A stretch of DNA of 64,000 bases from Agelaius tricolor (taxonomy: Eukaryota > Chordata > Aves > Passeriformes > Icteridae), in contig JALJCS010000006.1 in the NCBI GenBank assembly GCA_023055355.1, positions 32,308,501 through 32,372,500 on the forward strand. The letters run 5' to 3'. Numbering within the stretch: the first letter of the stretch is position 1; each line of letters opens with the position of its first letter. The notes under the pieces are model-generated. The model was not told the DNA's origin. It was given only the letters and a program-made list of their open reading frames with translations, and did not search any database. This document shows positions 34,330 to 45,446 of the stretch, piece by piece. A program made the position numbers and the translations under genes.

Positions 34330-36757
34330 GTATTGTCACACATTCTGAAATGCTAATGTAATGTAGAAGTATGTCAGAGCTATTATATGGCAATTAATTG
34401 AAGCCAAATTTTACTGAAAAGTGAAATAATAATATGTATTTATTACATTCAGATAGTATTGTATGGTATTGTGCAAAGTTTGGTTTTTCTTTGAAACTTT
34501 GTTTGATTTCTTTACAATTCTGGCATGAAGAAATACTTAGTAAAACCAGTCATTGTAATACTGATAAACTGAAAAAGCCGCGAACTTACAGATTAAGCTA
34601 GTTAATTTTTTTGTAGAATTCTAGATTGTCAAGTAGTTGGTATTTATCTTCTTTTTAAGCCAAGGATATAATTTTTAATAGATCTCTCATATTTTTCTTG
34701 TTCAAAAGAAATCAAACTTAAGTTTGAATTTTGGTGAGGCTAGTTTAGGTGGAGGGAGTAATTTTAAACACCACACATAAGAACAACAACTGTAATAATA
34801 ATAATGTATGAAGCTTATAAAATCTTGGAACTTTGTCTACCAAATTTGTAGATATTTACATTACAAGGAAGAGTCAAAGTGCCTTTCTAGACTGGACCCA
34901 TGATTAAAAGGTTAAGCATGGGATAGTAGTAAACAGCATTTCAATTTGTACTCATTATCAGTGTTTGTTTATAAACCAAGCATAGCTTTCTAAAAATGGT
35001 CATTTGCTGTCTCTTCAAACCTATGAAATGACTTTGTTTCTTTTTTATTTACATACTTAGCCTTTTTTTTTTGTTTTTTTTTTAATCGATCTCTACCCTA
35101 GCTATCCAACTTCTGGCTAAGGTTTTTTTGCACCATCTTTTTACAGTCTTGTTGATCTACATTGTGTTTCAATTGTATGTAATGCTAAAATTAAATTACT
35201 ATGCTACTACCTCTCATTTAAAACTGCTTCTGTATTGCCGAAGAAATTGGTTTTAAAAAGGAAAATCTTGATTTCATTGCTAATTGATTGTTCCTGCTTT
35301 GTATTGAGTAAAGATTAATTACTTAGATTTTACACACTCACCAAAATGTGCAATCCTAGCTTTTTAATCTTACCTGTTCTAATCATATGTTCCTTTTAGT
35401 TTATAAATCTAAAGTAACTCTGGCATAGTTTTATATTGTAACTAGAGGATGGATGCCATCCATTACATGAGGTCTTTTTGCATTTGAGTAGTGTTTTGTT
35501 TTTCAGAGTAGTTATTGGTACTTGATTTTTGCATTTTTCTGTGCAAGAGGTTGATCTGAAATTCACCTGTTTGCAAGAAAAAAATATTAAATTGTCCCTT
35601 TTTTAAACAGGCTTTTAATTCTTACAGAGTTGAGCTGGCAGTTGAAGCTTTGGTTTTAAGTTTCAATTTAAAGTCTTTCAGGGAAAAGACACACTTCAGT
35701 CTTTGAGGGTTTTATTAGCATCATGTCAGCAAATATTAAACATAAACCCAGAGAACCCAGAAGAAAATACTAATCAGAAAGAACATTACTGGAAAGCATG
35801 TCTGCCTTAACAGTTCCTATTTTTTAATTATTGTTTTCATATTTATATCTCAGAATTTTTTGCTTGGTTCTGAATTTAAATGGCATATTCCTTTTCGTAT
35901 TCATGGCATTTTGTTCTCTCTCTCTTAACCCACTTTGTTGAATGGAAGGATGAGAAAGATTTTTATTGGGATAAAATACAGCTGATTCATTGACCACACT
36001 GAAGTCACTTTAATTAGTGTCTTTTAAGATCTATACTGGCTTAGAGTTTTAATGGTTTCTAAGTTATAAAAGCCCTTTATAGTTTGTAATTACTATCATA
36101 TGTATGGTTTATGTGCAGGAACCCAGAATTTTAAGTAATTTAATTTTTTGAAGAGTTCTGTTTGATCATTTCTGAAAGAATGATCTGATTCAAATATTGC
36201 TGTTAAATATCAGAAGGGATCCAGTGCAATGTACTTAATAGTTTACAAATGTCTGTCACTCATGAATTTGTATAGAATTATGTCAAGTGTGTACATTGAT
36301 GTGGTTCACATACTAAAATGCTACGTTTTTGAATGGTATGGTATGATATGAAAAAAAGAACTGGTTTTTTTTTTAATTTTAACTTTTAAAAGCTTTTCTC
36401 ACTGTGCATTATCTTTAGTTGTTATTGTTAGTCTACTGATTTTTACTGATTTAGCTAATTTTTCTTTATTGTAAAAAGGATGCAGACACTTGAAAAACAT
36501 GGCAGTTCTGTTCATGTAATTAGAACAAACTGACAACAAACCAAGAAAAAAATAACATCTCTTTAAAATATCTTCCTTGTCTTTTTTTTTCTTCATTGAC
36601 TATTTTTGGTTTTTATGGTATACTTGGCATAAGGTCAAAATGAAAATACGGTAGGAAGGATAGCAGATTTTTTTCTTGTAAAAACATATTTCATAAACAT
36701 TTCAAATTTTGCTAGGACTCCATAGGTTAACTACATTTTGAACTTTGCATTATTTAG
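34330..36757 (+). other. TAX1BP1: TAX1BP1 intron
   Basis: A 2.4 kb, strongly AT-rich intron with several T and A runs, for example around 35063-35085. No repeat family or coding segment is recognised. Confidence 0.8.
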
Positions 36758-36932
36758 GAGCTTGGCAGGACACCAGGAGATCAAGCTGGAAGGATGATGG
36801 AAGGACAGACCTCACAGCAGACATTACATTTTCGCAACCCATACTCAGAGGAAAATGGACCAGTTCCTGCAGTGCCAAGTAGACTACCAGTACTGCAATA
36901 TGGAAACCCTTATGCAATTCAGGAAAGAAGAG
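36758..36932 (+). CDS. TAX1BP1: TAX1BP1 coding exon: variable linker
   Basis: This exon encodes about residues 609-667 (ELGRTPGDQAGRMMEGQTS ... LQYGNPYAIQERR). The first two thirds diverge strongly from human (ELKRSLENPAERKMEGQ...). The end, PVLQYGNPYA, is conserved, which suggests a binding motif in an otherwise disordered linker. The acceptor is tatttag and the donor gtaaat. The exon ends in phase 1. Confidence 0.95.
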
Positions 36933-37286
36933 GTAAATAAATTTCACACCCCCCAATATAATTTCTTCCTTTGTTTCAAAAGCAGTGCCTCATTGAATGC
37001 AGGTTAAGCACCAACAGTCTTCAGATTGGTTTACAGAGCCTTTTCTGACTGATGAACATCAGCATAAGGCCTTTATTTTATTTATTTATATATTTATTTT
37101 ATGATGCGAATCAATAAGGTAAATAAAGTTTTAAATATCATTGCAAAAGCCGATTCTCTCCTATTGTTTTATATTATCTAAACCAAAAATGTGTTTTAAC
37201 TCTCGTTTTTTAAAAGTAAGGTAGCATGTCTGTAATCTCAAAATACACTCTGCTGAACAAAGATGTCCTAATTAATTTTTCTTCAG
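36933..37286 (+). other. TAX1BP1: TAX1BP1 short intron with (TTTA)n microsatellite
   Basis: A 354-bp intron bounded by gtaaat and tcttcag. A (TTTA)-type simple repeat occupies 37072-37101. Nothing else is seen. Confidence 0.9.
37072..37101. repeat. (TTTA)n microsatellite
   Basis: An imperfect TTTA/TTTTA tract of about 30 bp interrupted by tatata. Confidence 0.85.
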
Positions 37287-37432
37287 ATGGAGCAGATGGT
37301 GCTTTTAATCCTGATGAGATCCAAAGACCACCTGTTAGAAGTTCCTTTTGGGAGCTGGATGATGTAGTGTGTAGCCAGCCTTCACGCAATCTCAGTCGGC
37401 CTGATGGTTTAGAAGATCCTGAGGACAGCAAT
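37287..37432 (+). CDS. TAX1BP1: TAX1BP1 coding exon: acidic linker before zinc fingers, GC splice donor
   Basis: This exon encodes about residues 667-715 (DGADGAFNPDEIQRPPVR ... DGLEDPEDSN). It enters with two bases and ends in phase 0. Much of it is identical to human (DGADGAF-PDEIQRPPVR, SRPDGLED-EDS). The acceptor is cttcag. The donor is GCAAGT directly after AAT, a GC instead of GT. It is the only nearby site that keeps the phase needed by the exon at 43037 and the human alignment (EDS-K/N-E/D-D). The nearby GT at 37437 would shift the frame. The exon is certain; the exact 3' edge is a little less so. Confidence 0.9.
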
Positions 37433-39160
37433 GCAAGTTACCTTTTTTTCTTATTTCTTTTCCTTGATATAGTTACTGATGAGTTACCTAGAGTTTCACA
37501 TGGGTTTTCCATAGCTGATAAACCTGATTTATTGTTATGTAAATTTGGAATTGGTTTTTCTTTTCCCTGAGAAATACTTTTGCTTGCTGTGAAAGGGAAA
37601 AGTCCACTGATGACATTGTACTTGTTCCCCTAATCTCTTGAGTTACTGACAGCTTGTTTTAGTATTAGGACAGTAGCTTCTTAATTTTTTTTTTAAGTAC
37701 TAAGGTAAAAAAAGTCAGGTAATCTCAACTCATGATTTCTGTCTCCCGTGTGGTAGAATGAGAACTCAAAATATAGCCACATCTCCCTCATTTTATTATA
37801 GGAATATAGGAACTAAAGTGGAACAGAATAAATAAAAATGTAAAGGATTCAGATACCAGTATTTTCAGTTAAATACCTACTGTAAATTGGTATCCTAATA
37901 GATAAATTATTCTAATCTGTCAAATCTTTTGTTCTGTCTTCTGCAAGTCTGCATTTATTAATTTCCATTTTGAATGCTTTTTGGTATTGGACATGTGTTA
38001 GAAAGAGCTAAATTGACTGTTGCCTAAAGCTGATTGAACTGAAAGAGATGCATTTGCACTGATTTTTTTTCTTTTAGGGCTTTGGATGTCTTAAGTTTCT
38101 GGTTACCTTTTCTTTATAGTACAGCTAACTTGCACATTCTAGTATAAAAAATTGGCTTCTGTAATAAATTGGACCGTATGTCTTCATTTGAACAGGAACA
38201 GACCTATTACTCTTTCTTATTCCAAGTACTCTTGCACCTTCAGAAATATTAAACAAGAAATACCTTTCTGCAAAGTATTGTGCTCTTTGCAAGTACAGTG
38301 GTATCATGACCTGTTTCTCATTTAGTCTAGTTTGCCACATTTAATTGCTATTAACCTTTGCAGAAACTGATCAGTGTTCAGACAGGCATGATTTTAGCCC
38401 TGGTGCTCAGCACCTATAATGGAGAAAAATGTATTTCTCCCTCCTACCTTTTGCTCCCAATGTCCATTACTGTGAATAATTAGAGAAACTGTCAGAGCTT
38501 TTGCAGCCTGTTCAAGATCTCGAATGTGAGCTTAATGCTGTCCCCACCTTTACTTCACATTTTGCATATTTAATCTGATCATTCTTGACGTAGCTATTGC
38601 ATCTGACAAGCTCTTCTCTTCTTTAGTCATCTGCTGCAGTTTAATTAGCAGGGTGTTTTCTCTGATCTATGTGCTTTGCCCTCTTGCAAACCCAAGAGAA
38701 ACAGTGCTAGAGTCTTGTGCTCGTTTGCAGACACAGCTTGGATTTTTGTAATGAGGTGGAATATAACAGGCTTAAATAAAGTTCAGCTTGAGAAAAGGTG
38801 CCTTTAAATCAAATAACTTGTATCTTTATTTTTATTTGCAATTGAGAATCAGTTGCTTGTTCCTCACCCAAATAGACTGGATATGGTGTAGAAATTTATA
38901 TGGAAATGAGAAGCTGCGGGAATCTTTCTAGGGAGACTTAGTAATATGCCAAAGATAAAACAGTTCTGAGGCAGGATGTAAATAAATAACCAGGAAAAAG
39001 TTCCACATATGTAGGTGATTCATTATAAAGAAGAGTCTGTCATTTGTGCAGAAGAAACAGCAAATATAAAATTATGAATATGAAGAGATTACCATTTCTT
39101 GGGGTGTTTTTAAAAATAAGATATTTAAGGTGTAGTTCTCTGCATTTTTTCAACCAGCAG

Positions 39161-39211
39161 GATGTAGAGCCTTTTGCTGGAGGAGGATTCCCTCCCAGAA
39201 GAAAAGGACTG
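39161..39211 (+). CDS. TAX1BP1: Candidate 17-codon cassette exon of TAX1BP1
   Basis: GATGTAGAGCC...GGACTG reads DVEPFAGGGFPPRRKGL in phase 0 on both sides. It is preceded by a good pyrimidine tract and acceptor (gcattttttcaaccagcag) and followed by gtaggc. Inclusion would insert 17 residues between EDSN and DDDNTVP, just upstream of the zinc fingers, without breaking the frame. I do not recall this peptide from human TAX1BP1, so it may be a lineage-specific exon or a chance pseudo-exon. Confidence 0.35.
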
Positions 39212-39291
39212 GTAGGCTTGCTGCTTTGTTTAAAATGCTACCATTGTGTGGAGTTCTGCTGTCCTCCTATCCTCATTCCTATTACTACACA

Positions 39292-39466
39292 TTATATTAG
39301 TTTAAGAAATTAAGGGTGTTGTAGTCACTTCCACCTCTTCATGGCTACAAGATCTGAAGTAGATAAATGAAGTAGACATGTTCACCATCATAGGTGAACC
39401 ACTACCAGAACCGCCATGAAGAGGTGGAAGTGACTACAACACCCTTAATTTCTTAAACTAATATAA
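39292..39466. repeat. Perfect 54-bp inverted repeat with 67-nt loop
   Basis: The left arm at 39292-39345 (starting ttatattagtttaagaaatt) is the exact reverse complement of the right arm at 39413-39466 (ending ttcttaaactaatataa). I checked all 54 positions and they pair. The loop, 39346-39412, contains a second small stem, gttcacc (39380-39386) with ggtgaac (39393-39399). The arms show no similarity to CR1 or other families I know. No mismatches suggests a recent origin, strong constraint or an assembly artefact. Confidence 0.95.
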
Positions 39467-42400
39467 CACAAGATATTCAAATGCCTCAGAATTTTTGTGC
39501 TGTTGTGTTCCAATTTGGTTTCTCACAAAACTTGGTTCCTTAGAAATGGGCACTTCCATGTCTTTGGTTGTTCAGTTTTGTATAACTGGGAAGAGTTTCC
39601 AGGATTCTTGTAGCTTTGACTTTTGGAGCTCATCGGCCAATTAAACTGATTTCTGAGAGGGATAAAGTGGTCTGTGTTAATAGTGCCAGCTGGCCATGTG
39701 CACAGTGGTGATTTTGTTTGGAGTGGCTGACTTGCCACAGGTTCCTGCTGTCATCTACTCAACACTAACTTTCCATTTACTCATGGTCCTGTAATTGACC
39801 AAAATGGAATTCTTGGGAGCAAAGAATTCCTAGTAGTAAGGGAGAGATCCATAAACAAAACATACATACATATCTATACAAAAAATACGAGTTTTAGAAA
39901 TGTAGTCCTAATTACAGTTGGCAGCAAGCCCAGAATAACTATCCTGAGACTATTAAACAATGTTTTAGTCATGGTAAATTTGTAGGGGATGGAGAATGTT
40001 AACTCTTGGCAACTGAGCACCAGGTCAGGATATTTTTTCAGGTAACTCCAAAATGGCCTTTCTTCTAGCAAAAACCCCCACAATGCATTATTACCCTGAT
40101 CTGACCCTGGCAGCCAATTACTATCTTTTGCATAGGGAGCACATGAAAAGAGCAGTTGGTATCCAGGTGTCTCTTGGGAGTGCAGACTGCTTGCAGAAAG
40201 GTTGAGGGGCCTAGAGGAGCGAGTTTGATCTTACTCCCACAGCAGAGCTGAATCACAGAATAAAGTGTATGTACCCTTCTTCTAGTTGTACCTGCCCTGC
40301 ATGTCAGCTCTGTGTCTGTTCATGTTTTTTTAAGGCTTAGGTTGGGCATTGGTTCCTTACTTCTGCATGTCAGACTGATCTGTAGTGCTTGGGGATGGGG
40401 TTTTGTACTGTGTCACACAGCTTTCTAATTTCTGTTTGACAATCCTGGAACTGTTTACAATTGTAATTATGAAAGCAGTACTTGAGGCGGAGTTTGTTGG
40501 TTTCAGTAAAACTAAATCCAGTTGCACTTCTGACAGTTTCATGTCTGGCTTTCCCTTCTTCCCCTAATGGCAAATCCCCTTTTTTTACCAAGCTTTAGTG
40601 TGTAATACTGTATTTATCTTCATGATTCACTTAATCTGTGGAACTCATTGTGGCAGTTTTTTAAAGAGCCAGAGGTACAGTCCAGTGATAATAGTTAAGT
40701 CATGATGTTAAAAGACATCCTTTATAATTCATTCACCTAATTATTCAGACTTCTGAGTTCAGGAGCCTGGCACTTGTTCTGCTGCAGGATCACAATGCCA
40801 GCCTGTGGGTCCATGGTACCAGTCTTTTCCTAAGAACCTGACACTATGTACCCACAGTGTTACATCACTGCAGGGCACTGTAGAGCTCTTGGACTAAGAG
40901 TGTGCAGCCATGTCCCTGTCCCTGATCATCAGTCTGGACTGCAAGAAAGATGGCCTTGGACCTACATAAAAGGCAGATTAAATTTTTTCTTTCTCAATGT
41001 ATGGAGTGTGGGCTTTCATCAAAACCACTTGGATGACTCAGCCTTGTGCTGTTGAAGTAAGCTGATGCCTTTGCTTAAAATAAAGTATAGGCAAAAGCCA
41101 CTGAGGCACTGAGGCCTAGTGTCCCAGCAATTGTTGTCATGGTCTCTGTAAAGCAGCTTTGAAAACCACATCATTTTGTCTTCTGACCTGTCAGGGGTGG
41201 TTCTTTTTCCCGGGGGAGAGTAATGGGTGTTTAAATGCCAGGTTGAAAAGCACATGTAACCTTATTTATAAGAATAAGGAATGGGTTGCTGGATGATACT
41301 GGGGCACTAAGTGGCTGTGAACCAAGATGAGACCCACGTGAACCATGATGATCTCTCCTCCCCCCATAAAGTGCTCCATTTTACATGGAGCACTTAGGAA
41401 TTTTGTCCATAAGAAATGACAGAAGTAGACAGCTGTTGGAGCCCAATACAATGGCACCTTCTCTGTTTTCCAGAAATTCAGTTACCCCACAGCACTGCGT
41501 GAGAATTTTTAGTTTTTGGTGACTGTATAGTGTTTACTGTAAGTTGTAATTAGAATAGCTGGGAAGTGCTCTCAGACTAAGATAAAGTTCTCATGGTTCC
41601 TGTTTGGCCATGCCGTGGTTACACAGTAATCTCTGTAACATCTCTGTGAGGTCAGCTCAACACAGAGACATTTGCATTCTTCTTGTGTGGGTTAGGCATC
41701 CCAAAAGGTTAAGAACTGATCCCTGTGAGTTGGCCAAGAGCAAAAGTACACTGAAGAGACAGACGTTCTGTATCGTAACAGGGTAGTATCAGTACATACT
41801 TGGTATTGACATTCTTGTACAGGGCCTGGGTCAGAAGCTGCTGTAAGGAACACACAGTATGAATTTCTCAATTAGGGGAACTGGGCCACGAGGAAGCTGT
41901 AGCCCTAGGACATTCCAAAAGCTTTTACGTGTGCTTGCCTTGTGTTGAAGAGAGTTCTTGCAGGGCAGCTGTGTAGGACAGTGCAGGTGTGCCTATACAG
42001 AGGAAAGCATTGTCCTTTTTTTCAGATGTTTCTTAAAAAGGAACAAGGAGGAGTGTTACATTTGTATGTGGTAGGGTACCACACTTGCCAGAAGCTGAAA
42101 GAGAGGGCAAAAGCTGTAAATAATTTTATCTTGCCAAGTGCCTTAAAAAAAAAAAGGGGGAAGGAGTGGAAAGGGGTTATACTGAAGAAATTAACTAAGA
42201 CTTAAGTGTTAATTTGGCCTGTGTGTGTAGTGGAGCTGTTTTACTGATGAAAGATGCACATTAATTTTTTTGGTTAAGTCCTGGTGTGCTTCAGTCTGGT
42301 ATTCAACAAATTTGTTGTGTTTTTGTACAAGATGTAACATTGTAGCATGAGAGTACTTAAACCAAAATAGTTTTTCTTTCTTAATACGTCTATCCTGTCT

Positions 42401-43036
42401 CCTTCATGACAAAAGGAACAACTGATGAGTTTTAAAACTCATATGCCCTTTTCACTGCAGGTGCAAAGCAAACAGACTGCAAGATTATGTTTGTTGCCAG
42501 CATCATGTCATAGCAGGTCCCACTGCCTGCTTAATGGAAATGTTAAATGGTTGAAACCAAACAGGTGTTGTCAGAAAAATATTGAGGAAATTTTCCCATT
42601 CTTCCCTGTTTCCATTAACCCTTCGTAAGGGGAAAGTATGCTAGGCTAAATATATGTTTGCATATGAGTTATCTGTAAAAAACACAGCATATGTGCTCCT
42701 TCACACATCATTTTTTGTAGATCAGCTAAATAATTCCTAGCCCTTGCTTTTTATGCATCTTTGAGATAAAAAAGGAAAATAAGGTAGGAGTTGGAGTTCC
42801 AAAAATCTTGCAGTGTACAAGTATTTCCACCTTGAAATTACTCCATTTTGTGCTCTATTATTGAATTGCAGAATAGAGCCAAGATGTACAAAAGTAAAAC
42901 TTAGGCTGCAGAAATTACAGCGTGAAAGTATATTTCATCTGGGTTTGTGTTTGATAACAAAAATGCATATTGAGGAAAAAAAACCCAACTTGTTTTTGTA
43001 GGGATTAGTCTTTAAAATACTTTCTCTTTTCAATAG

Positions 43037-43122
43037 GATGATGACAACACTGTACCTTCTGCTCCTGATCCTCCAAGCCTGCTCTTGCGTGAGCGGGGCA
43101 CAGGCTTCTGCTTTGATTCCAG
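43037..43122 (+). CDS. TAX1BP1: TAX1BP1 coding exon: acidic/proline linker
   Basis: This exon encodes about residues 716-744 (DDDNTVPSAPDPPSLLL ... GTGFCFDS). The pieces VP-APDPPS and GTGFCFDSS match human. The acceptor is ttcaatag and the donor gtagat. The exon ends in phase 2, splitting a serine with the final exon. Confidence 0.97.
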
Positions 43123-43773
43123 GTAGATGTTATCTTGTATTGGTCTTTAAGGGCATGGAGAAGTTTCTGTAGAACTACCCAAGGGTGGGGGTGCAGGTGA
43201 AAAGCTACAGAGCATTTTCAATGAATGTTTGGTTTACAATTAACTGGCACAGAATATGCCGTGAGACAGGGCAGGCTGTTCATGCTATACCTTTGATGGA
43301 ATTTTGACAAATTTTTTTAGTAAATGAATGTAAATGAAATGTTTAGTAAATGAACTTTTGTTTTTTCCCCTCTCTTGCCAACCTAATTCTGAACCTAAGT
43401 TTAGAGCTTTTATAAAGTGTTATGCTTGCTAAGAGCAAGCATTTATGAGCAGAGAGAGTGGTTTCCCATGAAACAGTTTGGCCATTAAGGCATTCAATAG
43501 ATTTGTATTCAGTGGTAGCTGGAGTAAGGTCAAGATTATGTTGCTTTTAAAATGCCAGGTTATTTTGGAATTTGCATGTGAAACTACTCTGACTGTATTG
43601 AGTGCTTTTGGAGAAACATTTAAATGAACTGGATGATACTTGGATACTCAAATTGAAATTGGTAGTAAAGTTCTGAATGTTGCTGGCGGCAGGATCCTGC
43701 TTTCAGTTTGCATTAACAGAATAAATAGAAATAAACTGTTCCCCTTTTTCTTCCTCTCTACCTCCTTGTGAAG
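43123..43773 (+). other. TAX1BP1: TAX1BP1 last intron
   Basis: A 651-bp intron (gtagat...ccttgtgaag). A short tttagtaaatga duplication lies at about 43316-43352. Nothing else is seen. Confidence 0.9.
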
Positions 43774-43975
43774 TTTTGATGTGCAGAAGAAATGCCCTCT
43801 CTGTGATGTGATGTTTCCCCCAAACTACGACCAGAGCAAGTTTGAGGAGCACGTTGAGAGCCACTGGAAGGTTTGTCCCATGTGCAGCGAGCAGTTCCCG
43901 CCTGACTACGACCAGCAAGGCTTCGAGAGGCACGTCCAGACGCACTTTGATCAGAACGTATTAAATTTTGATTAA
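43774..43975 (+). CDS. TAX1BP1: TAX1BP1 terminal coding exon: two UBZ-type zinc fingers
   Basis: This exon encodes about residues 744-810 and the stop TAA at 43973-43975. Two C2H2-like fingers are complete: Cys751, Cys754, His770, His774 and Cys778, Cys781, His797, His801. Each contains a PPxY motif (FPPNYDQ and FPPDYDQ). Family knowledge: the fingers bind ubiquitin and myosin VI, and PPxY recruits the HECT ligase ITCH into the A20 complex. The C-terminus QNVLNFD is identical to human. This is the best conserved and most GC-rich exon of the gene. The acceptor is ttgtgaag; human has the same junction inside the FDSSFDV region. Confidence 0.98.
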
Positions 43976-44200
43976 ATGCTTTGTTTTGCAGTGTAGCTTA
44001 AAACCCCACCACTTTGAGTAGTCCATCTCCAAAACAAAAGCAGTGCAGCTTTCTGTAACAGTGCAAAATTCTGATTAAAAGCTCATGTACTCTAATGGGA
44101 GCCATGACTCTAAGCTGCTATGGGGTTATCTTCTCTCTCTGCCTAACACTGTACTAAGGAAACCCACAACCCCCCACTTTGTTGTGTATGTAGCAATTTA

Positions 44201-44241
44201 TTCCCCTACTTAGTGGAATTTCTTCCCCTACTTAGTGGAAT
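44201..44241. repeat. 19-bp direct duplication in the TAX1BP1 3'UTR
   Basis: ttcccctacttagtggaat occurs at 44201-44219 and again, exactly, at 44223-44241, giving a period of 22 bp. It is a small recent tandem duplication. Confidence 0.95.
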
Positions 44242-44898
44242 GCCTAAGGACACAGGAATGACTGAGCCTCAGAAAAAATGAGACCGGCTTCATGGTGTTC
44301 TTCAGCTACATTTAAAAAAGATCACCAAAACCACCTGTGGTTTCTCTTAACCTTGATAACTGAGGCACAATTAAAAATGTAATAAGCAGGTGTCTCTTCT
44401 AGCAAATCCATGTAGTTTTTCTCTGAGTAACACTGAAATTGGAAAGTTACATTACTTACCCTATGAAAATATAGTTTTCTAGTACATTTCTGAGATGTAG
44501 ATGCATGTACTGTGAGATTCCAGGCTTGCAACAAGAGGAATGGTAAATACTTCAGTTTCACATGCAGAATGTTTGCCTTAAGGAATAGCATTAAATGAGG
44601 TATGTTATACTTTAAGGCAGTGGTTTTGAGTTGAAAGAGACTGCTGTGCTTAAATGCCTACAAGTAATTGTTTAAAAAAGTCATTGCCATTATGTTGCAG
44701 TTTTATTCAGTAGAAAATATTGTTCTATTTTCACAACAGTGGATTGTGTTCCTTCTGGCTTTTAAAACGTTTTGCGTTTTAACTTTATGTATTTCTTTCC
44801 AATAAGTAAAACCACGTGTGTATATCTAAACATTTTATATTTACTTTAATTGTATTAAGTAAATTTGCTTCCCACTTGCTGTACAGTAGTCTTGTTAC

Positions 44899-44963
44899 AT
44901 TAAAAGCAGAATTATTCATGGAGTCAGTGGTCTATTTTCCCTGCTGCTCATTTTGAAATTAAA
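44899..44963 (+). promoter_or_regulatory. TAX1BP1: Candidate TAX1BP1 poly(A) signals (two ATTAAA)
   Basis: ATTAAA hexamers lie at 44899-44904 and 44958-44963, about 0.93 and 0.98 kb after the stop. ATTAAA is the commonest variant of AATAAA. Which one is used cannot be told from sequence alone. Confidence 0.5.
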
Positions 44964-44985
44964 CAGAGGATAGACTTCACTAAGG

Positions 44986-45429
44986 AGTAAATGATGACTC
45001 AGTATTTTATGGCAAAGGGTTGCTATTCACATCTGTTTGTGTTCTTTCTTTGAGAGACAGACTCTGGGATTAAGGCTTAGAGTAGCCTCTGTTGACTGCA
45101 GTTCCCTCCTGAACACTTACAATATCCAGTTAATGCAGGAGTTAACTAAAAACTGCATGATGTGGATGAATTGCAGTGTCCTCGGCAGCAGCAACTCATC
45201 AATGCTCATGTGCCGTTTGCAGTCTAAAGATTTTTGTAACTGGGAGCTTCATACCAAGAGCTGGCCTGAGGTAAATAATGGATTTTTTTCTTATTGTAAC
45301 TCAACAGCAGATGAAAACAGTTAGAACAGGCTCCAAGAGTTTGAGGATACCAAAGTAAAATAAACAAATAAAAGACTATACACAGCCCAAGAACTTAACT
45401 CTAGGTTAGGAATGAGAAAAGAGCAGTCT
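44986..45429. other. Short convergent intergenic segment
   Basis: About 0.45 kb between the likely TAX1BP1 and JAZF1 3' ends. Sense AATAAA hexamers at 45359-45364 and 45367-45372 could serve a longer TAX1BP1 transcript. An open frame of 95 codons at 45037-45324 has no family features. Confidence 0.55.
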
Positions 45430-45446
45430 TTTTAGGTCAGAGGCAG

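Larger units (their letters stand above)
37433..43036 (+). other. TAX1BP1: TAX1BP1 GC-AG intron, 5.6 kb
   Basis: The intron starts gcaagt and ends tttcaatag. It contains a candidate cassette exon (39161-39211), a perfect 54-bp inverted repeat (39292-39466), and an A11 run next to a G-rich tract near 42147-42165. No transposon family is recognised. Confidence 0.8.
1..44985 (+). other. TAX1BP1: TAX1BP1 gene (5'-truncated by window edge), transcription unit
   Basis: Tax1-binding protein 1 (CALCOCO3) is a cytosolic selective autophagy receptor. From family knowledge, it binds ubiquitinated cargo through C-terminal zinc fingers and LC3/GABARAP through a non-canonical motif after the SKICH domain. 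It also acts with A20 (TNFAIP3) and ITCH to restrain NF-kB and interferon signalling. In this sequence sixteen exons read in order through SKICH, coiled coil, linker and two zinc fingers with consistent splice phases. The coding sum is 2271 nt including the stop. The promoter, the untranslated first exon and the coding exon(s) for about the first 54 residues lie upstream of base 1. The 3' end is an estimate from poly(A) signals at 44899, 44958 and possibly 45359. The neighbour JAZF1 converges from the other strand, as in mammals. Confidence 0.96.
43976..44985 (+). other. TAX1BP1: TAX1BP1 3'UTR (extent inferred)
   Basis: Non-coding sequence after the stop. ATTAAA signals occur at 44899-44904 and 44958-44963, the latter preceded by the pyrimidine/GT-rich ctattttccctgctgctcattttg. 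A 19-bp direct duplication lies at 44201-44241. Two AATAAA hexamers further on (45359 and 45367) could end a longer form. The 3' end shown is an estimate. Confidence 0.65.

Noticed and set aside
37437..37438. Canonical GT as the donor of the acidic-linker exon
   Set aside because: Using it would leave phase 1, incompatible with the phase-0 exon at 43037, and would add residues absent in human.
45037..45324. 95-codon open frame between the two genes
   Set aside because: It is Cys/Ser/Asn-rich with no motif and lies in the convergent 3' region. It probably occurs by chance.
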